This document shows, one piece after another, positions 42,542 to 49,088 of a DNA stretch of 64,000 nt. Source of the DNA: a virus; the IMG/VR virus record IMGVR_UViG_3300047554_000536, positions 1 to 64,000 of that record, one strand, 5' to 3'. Position numbers and translations under genes: made by a program. Every line of letters begins with the position of its first letter. Positions within the stretch are counted from its first letter, which is position 1. Under the pieces are notes generated by a model. That model was not told the origin of the DNA, made no database searches, and saw only the letters and a list, made by a program, of their open reading frames with translations.

Positions 42542-43459
42542 ATGAATCTAGGTTATGCATGTATCAATACGGAGCTACGCAAGCAGAATATCTTTGCTGG
42601 GCGTACCTGCCGTAAGTCTAAGTTCGACGAGAAGGGCTTAGAATATGTAGGTGAGTTAGGGTTACAGAACCTACGAGACTTACTACAAATTGTTCAATGG
42701 AATGAGCGTAATGGTATTAAATTCTACCGTATCGGCTCTGACATATTCCCTTGGAGTAGCGAATATGAGTATGAGGACTTACCTCAGTACGATAAGATCA
42801 AACTATACTGCAAGGTCATAGGTGATTATGTTACTAAGGTTGGTCAACGACTAACATTCCATCCAGGTCCATTCAACATTCTAGGATCTTCTAATCCCGA
42901 TGTCATTAGACGTACTATGATCGATCTACGACATCATTCAGAGTTATTTGACTTGATGGGATTTGAACCTAGCGTATACAACAAGATTAATATTCACGTT
43001 GGTGCAGCATACAATGACAAGAACGCTGTACTAGATAAATGGTGCGAAAGCTATGAGAAACTTGATCCGAACACTAAGAAAAGACTTACAATCGAAAATG
43101 ACGATAAGCAAAGCCTTTACACTACTTACGATTTGTATCATGGCATACATAGGATGGTTGGTGTTCCTATTGTTTTCGATTATCACCACCATAGTTGCCA
43201 TCCTGGTGATTTATCCCATGCTGAAGCTTTGGAGCTTGCTATCTCCACGTGGCCGGAAGGCATTAAGCCGGTGGTCCATTATTCGTCTGCGAGACAAATA
43301 GAAGACGCAACAGCTAAGATCCAAGCACATGCTGACTACATCTATGAGAGCATTGACACATACGGACATGATGTCGATGTGATGTTAGAATGTAAAGCAA
43401 AAGAAGCAGCTCTGTTGCAATATCGCAAAAAACAGAGTATATTAATAGAAACAATTTAA
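42542..43459 (+). CDS. uvsE: UV damage endonuclease UvsE/UVDE
   Basis: TIM-barrel enzyme nicking 5' of UV photoproducts. Starts NLGYACINTELR, with FYRIGSDIFPW, FHPGPFNILGSS, INIHVGAAYNDK, LTIENDDK and FDYHHHSCH, which hold the metal-binding His, Glu and Asp residues. 305 aa. A photoproduct-repair gene suits a free phage exposed to light. Confidence 0.9.
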   Translation: MNLGYACINTELRKQNIFAGRTCRKSKFDEKGLEYVGELGLQNLRDLLQIVQWNERNGIKFYRIGSDIFPWSSEYEYEDLPQYDKIKLYCKVIGDYVTKVGQRLTFHPGPFNILGSSNPDVIRRTMIDLRHHSELFDLMGFEPSVYNKINIHVGAAYNDKNAVLDKWCESYEKLDPNTKKRLTIENDDKQSLYTTYDLYHGIHRMVGVPIVFDYHHHSCHPGDLSHAEALELAISTWPEGIKPVVHYSSARQIEDATAKIQAHADYIYESIDTYGHDVDVMLECKAKEAALLQYRKKQSILIETI

Positions 43460-43469
43460 TCAATATAAT

Positions 43470-43697
43470 ATGAACTACACAGTAGCAGTCAAAGTAAAAT
43501 TTGAAGACGACAAAGGAAAAGTGAAAACTAAAACAGAGCGTTACTTAGTTGATGCAATGTCAGTAACGGAAGCAGAAACCCGTGTTGTAAAATTCATGGA
43601 AGGCACAATGGCAGATTTCGAAATCAGCTCAGCAAGCCAATCTCGCATCGTAGAGGTTATTCACCCAGCAACTACTCCTGACGTTTATGGCAAGTAA
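43470..43697 (+). CDS. DUF4494-like small protein
   Basis: 75 aa. The pattern ERYLVDAMSVTEAETRVVKF then FEISSAS...IVEVI matches the short DUF4494 proteins of Bacteroidota. Function unknown. Overlaps the next gene by 11 bp. Confidence 0.6.
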   Translation: MNYTVAVKVKFEDDKGKVKTKTERYLVDAMSVTEAETRVVKFMEGTMADFEISSASQSRIVEVIHPATTPDVYGK

Positions 43698-44028
43698 GAA
43701 TGTCACTGAACTAAAAGAGAAGTACCCTGAAATCGCTCAAGAGTTTGAGCGTATCGTTGCCGAGCAGTATGATCTGTTTGCAGGCAAGATGATTGACTAT
43801 GGGAAAGGAAACATTAGTGTTGGCACTAATCTAGAAACTCCCGAGGAAGTTAAGTTATCACTTACGGGGTTATGGTTCCGAATGAATGATAAGATGAATC
43901 GTTTGAAGAATCTTGTATTACTGAACCAAAACCCTAAAGTGACTACTGAGTCTACTCAGGACACTTTCCAGGACCTATCAATCTATGGTATCATTGCACA
44001 GATTGTGCAGAACGGTAAATGGAAGTAA
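43687..44028 (+). CDS. DUF1599/Nmad1-like protein
   Basis: 113 aa. IDYGKGNISVGTN, FRMNDKMNRLKNLVL and ESTQDTFQDLSIYGIIAQI match DUF1599, also called nucleotide-modification-associated domain 1. Members often occur with DNA-base modification genes, so a link with the 7-deazaguanine cassette is possible. Confidence 0.7.
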   Translation: MASKNVTELKEKYPEIAQEFERIVAEQYDLFAGKMIDYGKGNISVGTNLETPEEVKLSLTGLWFRMNDKMNRLKNLVLLNQNPKVTTESTQDTFQDLSIYGIIAQIVQNGKWK

Positions 44029-44041
44029 TTTTTTATAGCTG

Positions 44042-44072
44042 TTGTCTATTTAAGATTATGGTCGTATCTTTG
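44042..44072 (+). promoter_or_regulatory. Bacteroidota-type promoter
   Basis: TTG 44042-44044, 20 nt, TATCTTTG 44065-44072, 27 nt before ATG 44100. Confidence 0.7.
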
Positions 44073-44099
44073 GCCTAACATTTAAAAAACACATAGCAT

Positions 44100-44327
44100 A
44101 TGAAGAATTGTAAAGTTTGCGGAATTGAAATTCCAGCTGGAAGATTGAAAGCATTACCAACAGCAACTACTTGCGTGGAGCATTCAACCACATCAAGGTT
44201 TGGTCATAACATAGTACAAGTTGGTAATCTAGAAGATGACGGATATCAAGAAGTTGAAGTAATCCGTGATCCGAAAGCTTTGGAGACACTTAATCAGTAT
44301 AAACAACAACAAGGCAATTACAAGTAA
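44100..44327 (+). CDS. DksA/TraR-type zinc-finger protein
   Basis: 75 aa. CKVCGIEIPAGRLKALPTAT then CVEH matches the C4-like finger of TraR/DksA (C-x2-C-x17-C-x2-H here). The long DksA coiled coil is absent. Could act on RNA polymerase; not shown by sequence. Confidence 0.68.
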   Translation: MKNCKVCGIEIPAGRLKALPTATTCVEHSTTSRFGHNIVQVGNLEDDGYQEVEVIRDPKALETLNQYKQQQGNYK

Positions 44328-44548
44328 TGGCTGACGATAGACACGAAGCGTACCGAATGCTGTTTGGAACAACTGAACTCAGTAGATTGTTTAGTAAGTA
44401 TGGTGAGTCTTATCCAACCGGATACATAGCGTATCGGTTACTAGAGATAAAGCATGAACACCCAGACAGCTCAGTAGCTCATATCATTCAGTTAGCTATC
44501 AAATTTTTTGAAGATGAGCGAACTGCAAGAAAGGATAACCAGAATTGA
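44327..44548 (+). CDS. hypothetical protein, 73 aa
   Basis: TAATG-coupled to the gene before. Helical; no recognised motif. Confidence 0.6.
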   Translation: MADDRHEAYRMLFGTTELSRLFSKYGESYPTGYIAYRLLEIKHEHPDSSVAHIIQLAIKFFEDERTARKDNQN

Positions 44549-44879
44549 ACCAGTCTACGACTTTGATAAAGTTGCTGGAGGCTATTTCAAAATCTATTAC
44601 GGAGTGGAGACAGATGCTACAATCAAACTCAGCTTCGTACCTTTCCTAGATAATCGCATTCGTCAAAGTGATGAGTTGTTTAAGTATCTGAAGAAGACTT
44701 CAAAGGACAAAACCGTATCGCATGCAATATACGATTTGTATGACATAGGTTTTCCGGTCGATGAGTGGGTTGAAGAGTATATAGAAACTGCAAAGAATAG
44801 TGCAAATGCTGAACTCTTCAACGCACTCATTCACTTCTACAATCACATCAAAAATTTTAACACAGGAAGTATAGAATAA
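44514..44879 (+). CDS. hypothetical protein, 121 aa
   Basis: Start set at ATG 44514 (an in-frame TTG lies at 44508). Overlaps the previous gene by 35 bp. Alpha/beta protein with a helical C-terminus (ELFNALIHFYNHIKNF). Not recognised. Confidence 0.58.
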   Translation: MSELQERITRIEPVYDFDKVAGGYFKIYYGVETDATIKLSFVPFLDNRIRQSDELFKYLKKTSKDKTVSHAIYDLYDIGFPVDEWVEEYIETAKNSANAELFNALIHFYNHIKNFNTGSIE

Positions 44880-45286
44880 TGGGATCAATATCAGATTACA
44901 TCGATTGTCCAAAGTGCGGTAACGAAGCACATCAGGAGTTTCAGTATAAGACTGGAGAAGAACATATCTTATGTTTGCATTGTGGTTACAGCCGCAAGTT
45001 CTACATATCGAATTGGGATGCGAAAGAGAGTGAGGGTGATGACTGGACTCCTAAGTATGAGCTAGAAGAGCTTGTTGGTCATGGAGCTTACAGAATCCGT
45101 GCAAAGGGTTTCAATGCATATGAGGTTGGTAGCTTTGCTAGTGAGGAAGAGATTGAGAGCTACAAGCAGATGGTTGAAGCTCGCAAGGAAGAGATTGCTC
45201 ACGCAGAGTATACTACAGTAGGTGAAGACGGCACATCATACGTAACAATCTTAATCCAAGGTGATATAGAAAGTTTTGAAGAATAG
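44879..45286 (+). CDS. zinc-ribbon protein, 135 aa
   Basis: CPKCG near residue 10 and CLHCG near 33. The later part is acidic. Resembles the N-terminus of the 27.9-kb protein. TAATG-coupled to the gene before. Function unknown. Confidence 0.65.
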   Translation: MGSISDYIDCPKCGNEAHQEFQYKTGEEHILCLHCGYSRKFYISNWDAKESEGDDWTPKYELEELVGHGAYRIRAKGFNAYEVGSFASEEEIESYKQMVEARKEEIAHAEYTTVGEDGTSYVTILIQGDIESFEE

Positions 45287-45289
45287 CTG

Positions 45290-45320
45290 TTGCCTAAACG
45301 AAAATAAGGTAGTATATTTA
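45290..45320 (+). promoter_or_regulatory. Bacteroidota-type promoter
   Basis: TTG 45290-45292, 20 nt, TATATTTA 45313-45320, 17 nt before ATG 45338. Confidence 0.68.
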
Positions 45321-45337
45321 AAGAAATAAACAAACAT

Positions 45338-45490
45338 ATGGCAGGTAACTGGAAATTAAAAATTGAATGTCTTGATCAGTGGATGAAGGCAACAACTGGA
45401 AAAGGGTTGTTTCGTGAGAAGTCGGAAAAACCGAAGACTGAAGTGAAATTTGGTAAACCAAATAGAACGAAATTCAACAAACAACGTTAA
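45338..45490 (+). CDS. small basic protein, 50 aa
   Basis: Starts 17 nt after a promoter and shares one base with the next start (TAATG). Lys/Arg-rich toward the end (FGKPNRTKFNKQR). No motif. Confidence 0.6.
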   Translation: MAGNWKLKIECLDQWMKATTGKGLFREKSEKPKTEVKFGKPNRTKFNKQR

Positions 45491-45690
45491 TGGCTAAAAA
45501 AAGGGAAGAACCGGTCTTTGAGAAGTTTACAAGGATTTATGAGGATGAGGATACTAAGACAGTTTGGACATATGATTACTCAGTCACAAAGACCGGTCCC
45601 GTTAGTGTAGAGATCACTTACAAAAATCTCCCAAAGGTAGAAAGAAAAAAGAAAAAAACAAAAATAACTAGAAAAACTGTTGCAAAATAG
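45490..45690 (+). CDS. hypothetical protein, 66 aa
   Basis: TAATG-coupled to the gene before. A beta-rich N-terminal part and a strongly basic tail (RKKKKTKITRKTVAK) that could contact nucleic acid. No family recognised. Confidence 0.6.
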   Translation: MAKKREEPVFEKFTRIYEDEDTKTVWTYDYSVTKTGPVSVEITYKNLPKVERKKKKTKITRKTVAK

Positions 45691-45710
45691 GATTTTCTAG
45701 AGTATATTTA
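45680..45710 (+). promoter_or_regulatory. Bacteroidota-type promoter, GTTGCAAA class
   Basis: GTTGCAAA 45679-45686, 20 nt after TTG, TATATTTA 45703-45710. Confidence 0.65.
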
Positions 45711-45731
45711 AAGAAAGAAAGAAAACGAGTA

Positions 45732-45739
45732 TATTTATA
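45732..45739 (+). promoter_or_regulatory. TATTTATA motif
   Basis: Copy of the recurring motif, 5 nt before ATG 45745, 21 nt after another promoter. Confidence 0.35.
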
Positions 45740-45744
45740 TAAGC

Positions 45745-45867
45745 ATGAAAGCAAACCTTAGACATATAGCATCTTGTAATTATCGCCTAGAGCAATCGAT
45801 TCCGGCAGGAATGGGCTTTACGTGGGTGGATAGCAAATGCAAGTCCGAGGTTCACAAACTCATGTAA
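45745..45867 (+). CDS. possible 40-aa peptide before tRNA array
   Basis: ATG 45745 to TAA 45865-45867, follows two promoter-like elements and precedes a terminator. Begins MKANLRHIASCNYRL, with two Cys. Could be a real small protein or a short regulatory RNA. Confidence 0.35.
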   Translation: MKANLRHIASCNYRLEQSIPAGMGFTWVDSKCKSEVHKLM

Positions 45868-45901
45868 GGTAATGTAAAACAAACAAACCTAAATATAGAT
45901 G

Positions 45902-45936
45902 AACCTCGGATCCAAAAGATACCGAGGTTTTTTTTT
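45902..45936 (+). terminator. rho-independent terminator
   Basis: AACCTCGG (45902-45909) / CCGAGGTT (45922-45929) followed by T to 45936. Separates the small gene from the tRNA array. A TCCGAGGTTCAC segment at 45844-45855 could compete for the 5' arm. Confidence 0.88.
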
Positions 45937-45971
45937 GGGTTAATGTTCTTTGAAATGTTGGATACAAAAAC

Positions 45972-46043
45972 GTATTAGTAGCTCAGTGGTAGAGCAGGCG
46001 GCTGTTAACCGTCAGGTCGTAGGTTCGAATCCTTCCTAGTACG
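45972..46043 (+). tRNA. tRNA-Asn(GTT)
   Basis: Acceptor GTATTAG/CTAGTAC, loop CTGTTAA, T loop TTCGAAT. CCA is not encoded, as in nearly all tRNAs here. Confidence 0.92.
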
Positions 46044-46049
46044 CAATAT

Positions 46050-46124
46050 TGCGGGATGCGTAGAAGTTGGTTATCTCGTCAGTCTCATAAGCTGAAGTCC
46101 CCGGTTCGAGTCCGGGTCCCGCAA
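46050..46124 (+). tRNA. tRNA-Met(CAT), first copy
   Basis: Acceptor TGCGGGA/TCCCGCA, loop CTCATAA. The initiator GGG/CCC anticodon stem is absent. Elongator Met, or Ile2 if lysidine-modified. Confidence 0.88.
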
Positions 46125-46130
46125 CATAAT

Positions 46131-46204
46131 GATCTCGTAGCTCAGTTGGATAGAGCACCTCACTTTTAATGAGGGAGTCGATGGTTCGAGCCCATCCGGG
46201 ATCA
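46131..46204 (+). tRNA. tRNA-Lys(TTT)
   Basis: Acceptor GATCTCG/CGGGATC, loop CTTTTAA, stem CCTCA/TGAGG. Confidence 0.93.
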
Positions 46205-46210
46205 CTTAAT

Positions 46211-46281
46211 ACGTCTGTGGTGAAATGGTATCATGCCGGTCTCCAAAACCGTTGTTGAGGGTTCGAATCCTTCCAGTCGTG
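46211..46281 (+). tRNA. tRNA-Trp(CCA)
   Basis: Loop CTCCAAA. Acceptor ACGTCTG/CAGTCGT has one T-T mismatch. Confidence 0.85.
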
Positions 46282-46286
46282 CAATT

Positions 46287-46359
46287 GCCTTCGTAGCTCA
46301 ATTGGCAGAGCACCGCACTTGTAATGCGGGGGTTGTAGGTTCGACTCCTATCGAAGGCT
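46287..46359 (+). tRNA. tRNA-Thr(TGT)
   Basis: Acceptor GCCTTCG/CGAAGGC, loop CTTGTAA. Confidence 0.94.
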
Positions 46360-46366
46360 CAAAAAT

Positions 46367-46440
46367 ATTGGTATAGCTCAATTGGTCAGAGCATTCGCCT
46401 GATACGCGAAAGGTTTCAAGTTCGAGTCTTGATATCAATA
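46367..46440 (+). tRNA. tRNA-Ile(GAT)
   Basis: Acceptor ATTGGTA/TATCAAT, loop CTGATAC, stem TTCGC/GCGAA. Confidence 0.9.
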
Positions 46441-46446
46441 CTACAA

Positions 46447-46519
46447 CTAGGTGTGGGAAAGTTGGTAATCCGCGGCATTTGGGATGCTGAGATCGCAGGT
46501 TCGAGTCCTGCCACTTAGA
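46447..46519 (+). tRNA. tRNA-Pro(TGG)
   Basis: Acceptor CTAGGTG/CACTTAG, loop TTTGGGA with G37 as expected for Pro. Confidence 0.88.
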
Positions 46520-46524
46520 CAAAC

Positions 46525-46598
46525 GGTCCTTTAGCTCAGTTGGTTAGAGCAGCTCGCTCATAACGAGAAGGTCTCAGGTTCGAGCCCTGAATGGACCA
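46525..46598 (+). tRNA. tRNA-Met(CAT), second copy
   Basis: Acceptor GGTCCTT/ATGGACC (one mismatch), loop CTCATAA. Could be the AUA-reading Ile2 form. Confidence 0.88.
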
Positions 46599-46602
46599 CA
46601 AA

Positions 46603-46728
46603 GGAAGTGCAAGAGAGTCCTTAATGCGCAAAGAAGATCCTTGCTGTACAGTGTGGAAAGACATACAAAATAGTTTTAACGGGGGCTCCGGTTCTATTCA
46701 AAAACGCGATTAGCCTTCACCACTTTCC
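46603..46728 (+). ncRNA. structured spacer, possible stable RNA
   Basis: GGAAGTG (46603-46609) can pair with CACTTTCC (46721-46728) with one bulge. Inside are further short stems. The 3' arm overlaps the tRNA-Val acceptor. No tRNA fold found. Confidence 0.35.
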
Positions 46729-46795
46729 TTAGCTCAGTTGGTAGAGCGTTGCCCTTACATGGCAAAAGTCGTTGGTTCGAGTCCAGCAGGGAAGA
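46723..46795 (+). tRNA. tRNA-Val(TAC)
   Basis: Acceptor CTTTCCT/AGGGAAG, loop CTTACAT, stem TTGCC/GGCAA. Confidence 0.93.
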
Positions 46796-46865
46796 CAAGG
46801 AGTTCTCGATCTCAAGTGCTGGTTAGTGAAACATCTAATCGATGAGCCCATCAAAATCAGAATAG

Positions 46866-46947
46866 GCCTGTATCGCATAGCGGCAATTGCAGCTGACTGT
46901 AAATCAGCTCCCTAACGGGTTCGGAGGTTCGAGTCCTTCTGCAGGCA
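46866..46947 (+). tRNA. tRNA-Tyr(GTA)
   Basis: Acceptor GCCTGTA/TGCAGGC, loop CTGTAAA, long variable arm as in bacterial tRNA-Tyr. The 70-nt spacer before it shows no clear structure. Confidence 0.93.
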
Positions 46948-46955
46948 CAAAAAAT

Positions 46956-47028
46956 GGACCGGTAGCTCAGTTGGTAGAGCGTTGGCCTGAAGAGCCAAGC
47001 GTCGGGGGTTCGAATCCCTCCCGGTCCA
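46956..47028 (+). tRNA. tRNA-Phe(GAA)
   Basis: Acceptor GGACCGG/CCGGTCC, loop CTGAAGA (G37 unusual for Phe). Confidence 0.92.
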
Positions 47029-47037
47029 CAATAATAA

Positions 47038-47110
47038 GCAGGTGTCGTATAATGGCTTATTACTCCAGTCTTCCAAACTGGAGATGAGAGTTCGATTCTC
47101 TCCACCTGCT
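47038..47110 (+). tRNA. tRNA-Gly(TCC)
   Basis: Acceptor GCAGGTG/CACCTGC, loop CTTCCAA. Confidence 0.93.
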
Positions 47111-47113
47111 CAA

Positions 47114-47194
47114 AAGACAGATACCCGACGGGGAACGTAGAAGCGCCGGAATGAATTAGCACTGTAGGTCCGGGACGTGTGCAAAGTCTGTCTT
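47114..47194 (+). ncRNA. structured non-tRNA segment in tRNA array
   Basis: AAGACAGA (47114-47121) pairs fully with TCTGTCTT (47187-47194). Inside: hairpin CCC-GACG-GGG near 47124-47133, and CCGGA (47146-47150)/TCCGG (47169-47173) next to ACGT/ACGT. 81 nt, tRNA-sized, but no anticodon arm or T arm. Confidence 0.5.
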
Positions 47195-47199
47195 ATCTT

Positions 47200-47272
47200 G
47201 GGGTTGTAGCTCAACTGGCTGAGCGTTACATTTGCAATGTAAAGGATGAGGGTTCGAATCCCTTCAGCTCCA
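47200..47272 (+). tRNA. tRNA-Ala(TGC)
   Basis: Acceptor GGGGTTG/CAGCTCC with wobble pairs, loop TTTGCAA. Confidence 0.93.
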
Positions 47273-47276
47273 CAAT

Positions 47277-47350
47277 CGGTCCATTGGTGTAATGGTTAAC
47301 ATGCGGCACTGTCTATGCTGCGCTACGAGTTCGATTCTCGTATGGACCGC
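47277..47350 (+). tRNA. tRNA-Asp(GTC)
   Basis: Acceptor CGGTCCA/TGGACCG, loop CTGTCTA. Confidence 0.92.
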
Positions 47351-47355
47351 TATCT

Positions 47356-47426
47356 TGTCCTGTAGTGAAATGGCATCACACGGCGTTTTGGCCGCTGGGT
47401 TAGAGGTTCGAATCCTCTCGGGACAA
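47356..47426 (+). tRNA. tRNA-Gln(TTG)
   Basis: Acceptor TGTCCTG/CGGGACA, loop TTTTGGC. Confidence 0.9.
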
Positions 47427-47431
47427 CAATT

Positions 47432-47517
47432 GGAAGAGTAACTGCAGCGGCCTGCAGCACTGTCTTGAAAACAGCTGGTACCTTGACCGGTATGGGGATC
47501 GACACCTCACTCTTCCG
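47432..47517 (+). tRNA. tRNA-Ser(TGA)
   Basis: Acceptor GGAAGAG/CTCTTCC, loop CTTGAAA, long variable arm. Confidence 0.92.
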
Positions 47518-47524
47518 CTTATAT

Positions 47525-47598
47525 GGTGTCTATAGCTCAGTAGGTAGAGCAAAGGGTTGTGGTCCCTTGTGCCGTGAGTTCGATTCTCACTAGTCACC
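47525..47598 (+). tRNA. tRNA-His(GTG)
   Basis: Loop TTGTGGT; extra 5' G at 47525 facing C73 at 47598, the His identity pair. Confidence 0.93.
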
Positions 47599-47603
47599 CA
47601 ATT

Positions 47604-47687
47604 GGAGAGTAAAGCAGTCAGGGCACTGTCACCGCCTGCTAAGCGAGTGGTACTTTCGAGTATGAATTTCGATTATTCTGCTCTCCG
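47604..47687 (+). tRNA. tRNA-Ser(GCT)
   Basis: Acceptor GGAGAGT/GCTCTCC, loop CTGCTAA, long variable arm. Confidence 0.9.
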
Positions 47688-47692
47688 CAAAT

Positions 47693-47764
47693 GCCTCTAT
47701 CGTTCAATGGATAGGACACGGCCCTTCTAAGGCTGTTATTGGGGTTCGAGTCCCTATAGAGGTA
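47693..47764 (+). tRNA. tRNA-Arg(TCT)
   Basis: Acceptor GCCTCTA/TAGAGGT, loop CTTCTAA. Confidence 0.92.
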
Positions 47765-47766
47765 CT

Positions 47767-47897
47767 AGGTGATAAAAAAGCGTAGGTTGGTAGACGTGGA
47801 GAGACGTGTCGCAAGGGTACACACTTAGCAGCTCTATTATGGTGTGTGAAGCACTGCTCAGCAGATCCCAGATTCCTGATAAAGCCAACCATCACCT
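47767..47897 (+). ncRNA. structured 131-nt non-tRNA segment
   Basis: AGGTGAT (47767-47773) and GGTTGG (47785-47790) pair with CCAACC (47885-47890) and ATCACCT (47891-47897): 13 pairs with an 11-nt bulge. Further stems (GTGT/ACAC, CACAC/GTGTG) lie inside. No tRNA core; no coding frame of interest. Confidence 0.5.
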
Positions 47898-47901
47898 TTC
47901 A

Positions 47902-47975
47902 TGCTCTGTTAGTTCAACGGATAGAACACTTGACTACGGATCAAGAGATAGGAGTTCGAATCTCTTACGGAGTAC
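47902..47975 (+). tRNA. tRNA-Arg(ACG)
   Basis: Loop CTACGGA, stem CTTGA/TCAAG. A34 needs conversion to inosine by a host TadA-type enzyme. Confidence 0.9.
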
Positions 47976-47980
47976 TAATA

Positions 47981-48052
47981 AGGTCAGTTTAGTCGTGGAG
48001 GCTGGTAGGTCTGCAAAACCTATGGAGTTGGTTCGATTCCAACATTGACCTC
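47981..48052 (+). tRNA. tRNA-Cys(GCA)
   Basis: Acceptor AGGTCAG/TTGACCT, loop CTGCAAA. Confidence 0.92.
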
Positions 48053-48067
48053 AAAAAAACAAAAGCT

Positions 48068-48523
48068 ATGAAGACGTTTAGAAGTTTAACAAACAGAAAG
48101 GAAGTAGATTTAATTCCTTACGTATCCAACTTTATCAAAGAAAATGATGACACAGTATTGTATGTTGGTTGTGACTCTCAGAACGTCCGCGACAATACAA
48201 ACTACGCTGTCGTGATCGTTTTGTATAATCCTGGAAAGGGTGGGCACGTATTGTATTCAAGAACCACAATGCCAAAGATTGAAGACCGTTACACTAAGTT
48301 GTGGAATGAGGTTGAGTATTCAATCGAGGTAGCAGAGTACTTAACTAACAATGGTATCCAACGTCCAAGCTATATTGACTTAGACTTGAATCCAGATCCA
48401 AAATACAAAAGCAATCAAATTTTGAGAGCTGCGCTTGGATATGTGGAGAGTATGGGGTATATTGCTAGATGTAAACCTAATGCAATGGTAGCATCTCACG
48501 TAGCAGATGCCTTATGTAAATAA
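48068..48523 (+). CDS. YkuK/DUF458-like RNase H-fold protein
   Basis: 151 aa, the only clear protein gene inside the tRNA region. VLYVGCDSQN gives the first Asp of an RNase H-like fold; YAVVIVLYNPGKGGHVLY and LWNEVEYSIEVAEYL (Glu) follow, and DLDLNP may give a third acidic residue. Matches the YkuK family. Could be an RNase or a diverged nuclease; a role in RNA processing near tRNAs is attractive but unproven. Confidence 0.72.
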   Translation: MKTFRSLTNRKEVDLIPYVSNFIKENDDTVLYVGCDSQNVRDNTNYAVVIVLYNPGKGGHVLYSRTTMPKIEDRYTKLWNEVEYSIEVAEYLTNNGIQRPSYIDLDLNPDPKYKSNQILRAALGYVESMGYIARCKPNAMVASHVADALCK

Positions 48524-48537
48524 GTTATCAACAGCTG

Positions 48538-48568
48538 TTGTCTAGGTGAACAAAAGTTCCTATCTTTA
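48538..48568 (+). promoter_or_regulatory. Bacteroidota-type promoter for tRNA-Leu genes
   Basis: TTG 48538-48540, 20 nt, TATCTTTA 48561-48568, 12 nt before tRNA-Leu(TAG). Confidence 0.72.
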
Positions 48569-48580
48569 CTGTATAGAAAT

Positions 48581-48658
48581 GCCCCTTTGGCGGAATTGGT
48601 AGACGCGCTAGACTTAGGATCTAGTCTTCGGGTGAGAGTTCGAGTCTCTCAGGGGGTA
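48581..48658 (+). tRNA. tRNA-Leu(TAG)
   Basis: Loop CTTAGGA, stem CTAGA/TCTAG, T loop TTCGAGT. Confidence 0.92.
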
Positions 48659-48663
48659 CAAAT

Positions 48664-48749
48664 GCTACTGTGGTGAAATAGGTAGACACGAGGGACTTAA
48701 AATCCCTTGGCCAGTGATGGTCGTGCCGGTTCGATTCCGGCCAGTAGTA
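48664..48749 (+). tRNA. tRNA-Leu(TAA)
   Basis: Acceptor GCTACTG/CAGTAGT, loop CTTAAAA, long variable arm. Confidence 0.92.
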
Positions 48750-48764
48750 CTAAATTAATTACAT

Positions 48765-48983
48765 ATGTGGAGTAAAGTGTTAAAGTTTGCAACCAATTTT
48801 TTATATTGGTTTTTAGGTTTCTCAATGATGGCATTGGGTGCAGAGCTTTTATTGATATGGCTCAAAGAAGATGGTTTTAGTATTACTGGTTTTATTCTAG
48901 GATTCATGGGTTACCTAATCCTACGACCAGCAGCTGAGTACTGGAAAGATCAACTCCTTAGTGTTTGGAAATCTAAAGAATAA
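48765..48983 (+). CDS. small membrane protein, 72 aa
   Basis: Two hydrophobic stretches, about 12-32 (FLYWFLGFSMMALGAELLLI) and 38-54 (FSITGFILGFMGYLI). Lies between tRNA genes. Probably inner membrane. Unknown role. Confidence 0.62.
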   Translation: MWSKVLKFATNFLYWFLGFSMMALGAELLLIWLKEDGFSITGFILGFMGYLILRPAAEYWKDQLLSVWKSKE

Positions 48984-48995
48984 GTTGTATATTCA
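48965..48995 (+). promoter_or_regulatory. Bacteroidota-type promoter for tRNA-Glu
   Basis: TTG 48965-48967, 20 nt, TATATTCA 48988-48995, 6 nt before the tRNA. Confidence 0.55.
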
Positions 48996-49001
48996 AACAA
49001 T

Positions 49002-49073
49002 GGCCCGTTAGTCTATCGGTTAGGACGCATCCCTTTCACGGATGAGAGACGAGTTCGATTCTCGTACGGGCTA
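49002..49073 (+). tRNA. tRNA-Glu(TTC)
   Basis: Acceptor GGCCCGT/ACGGGCT, loop CTTTCAC, stem CATCC/GGATG. Confidence 0.93.
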
Positions 49074-49088
49074 CTAAAATTAAAACAA

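Noticed and set aside
43053-43301. 82-codon open frame inside uvsE with hydrophobic stretch
   Set aside because: Lies entirely inside the strongly conserved uvsE frame, has no promoter or coupling, and is probably a shadow frame.
46298-47895. Open frames on both strands across the tRNA array
   Set aside because: They follow repeated tRNA sequence such as the GTTCGAATCC T arm; none has a start context.
47767-47897. tmRNA or RNase P RNA
   Set aside because: No tag reading frame ending in Ala-Ala, no tRNA-Ala-like acceptor/T arm, and too short for RNase P RNA.
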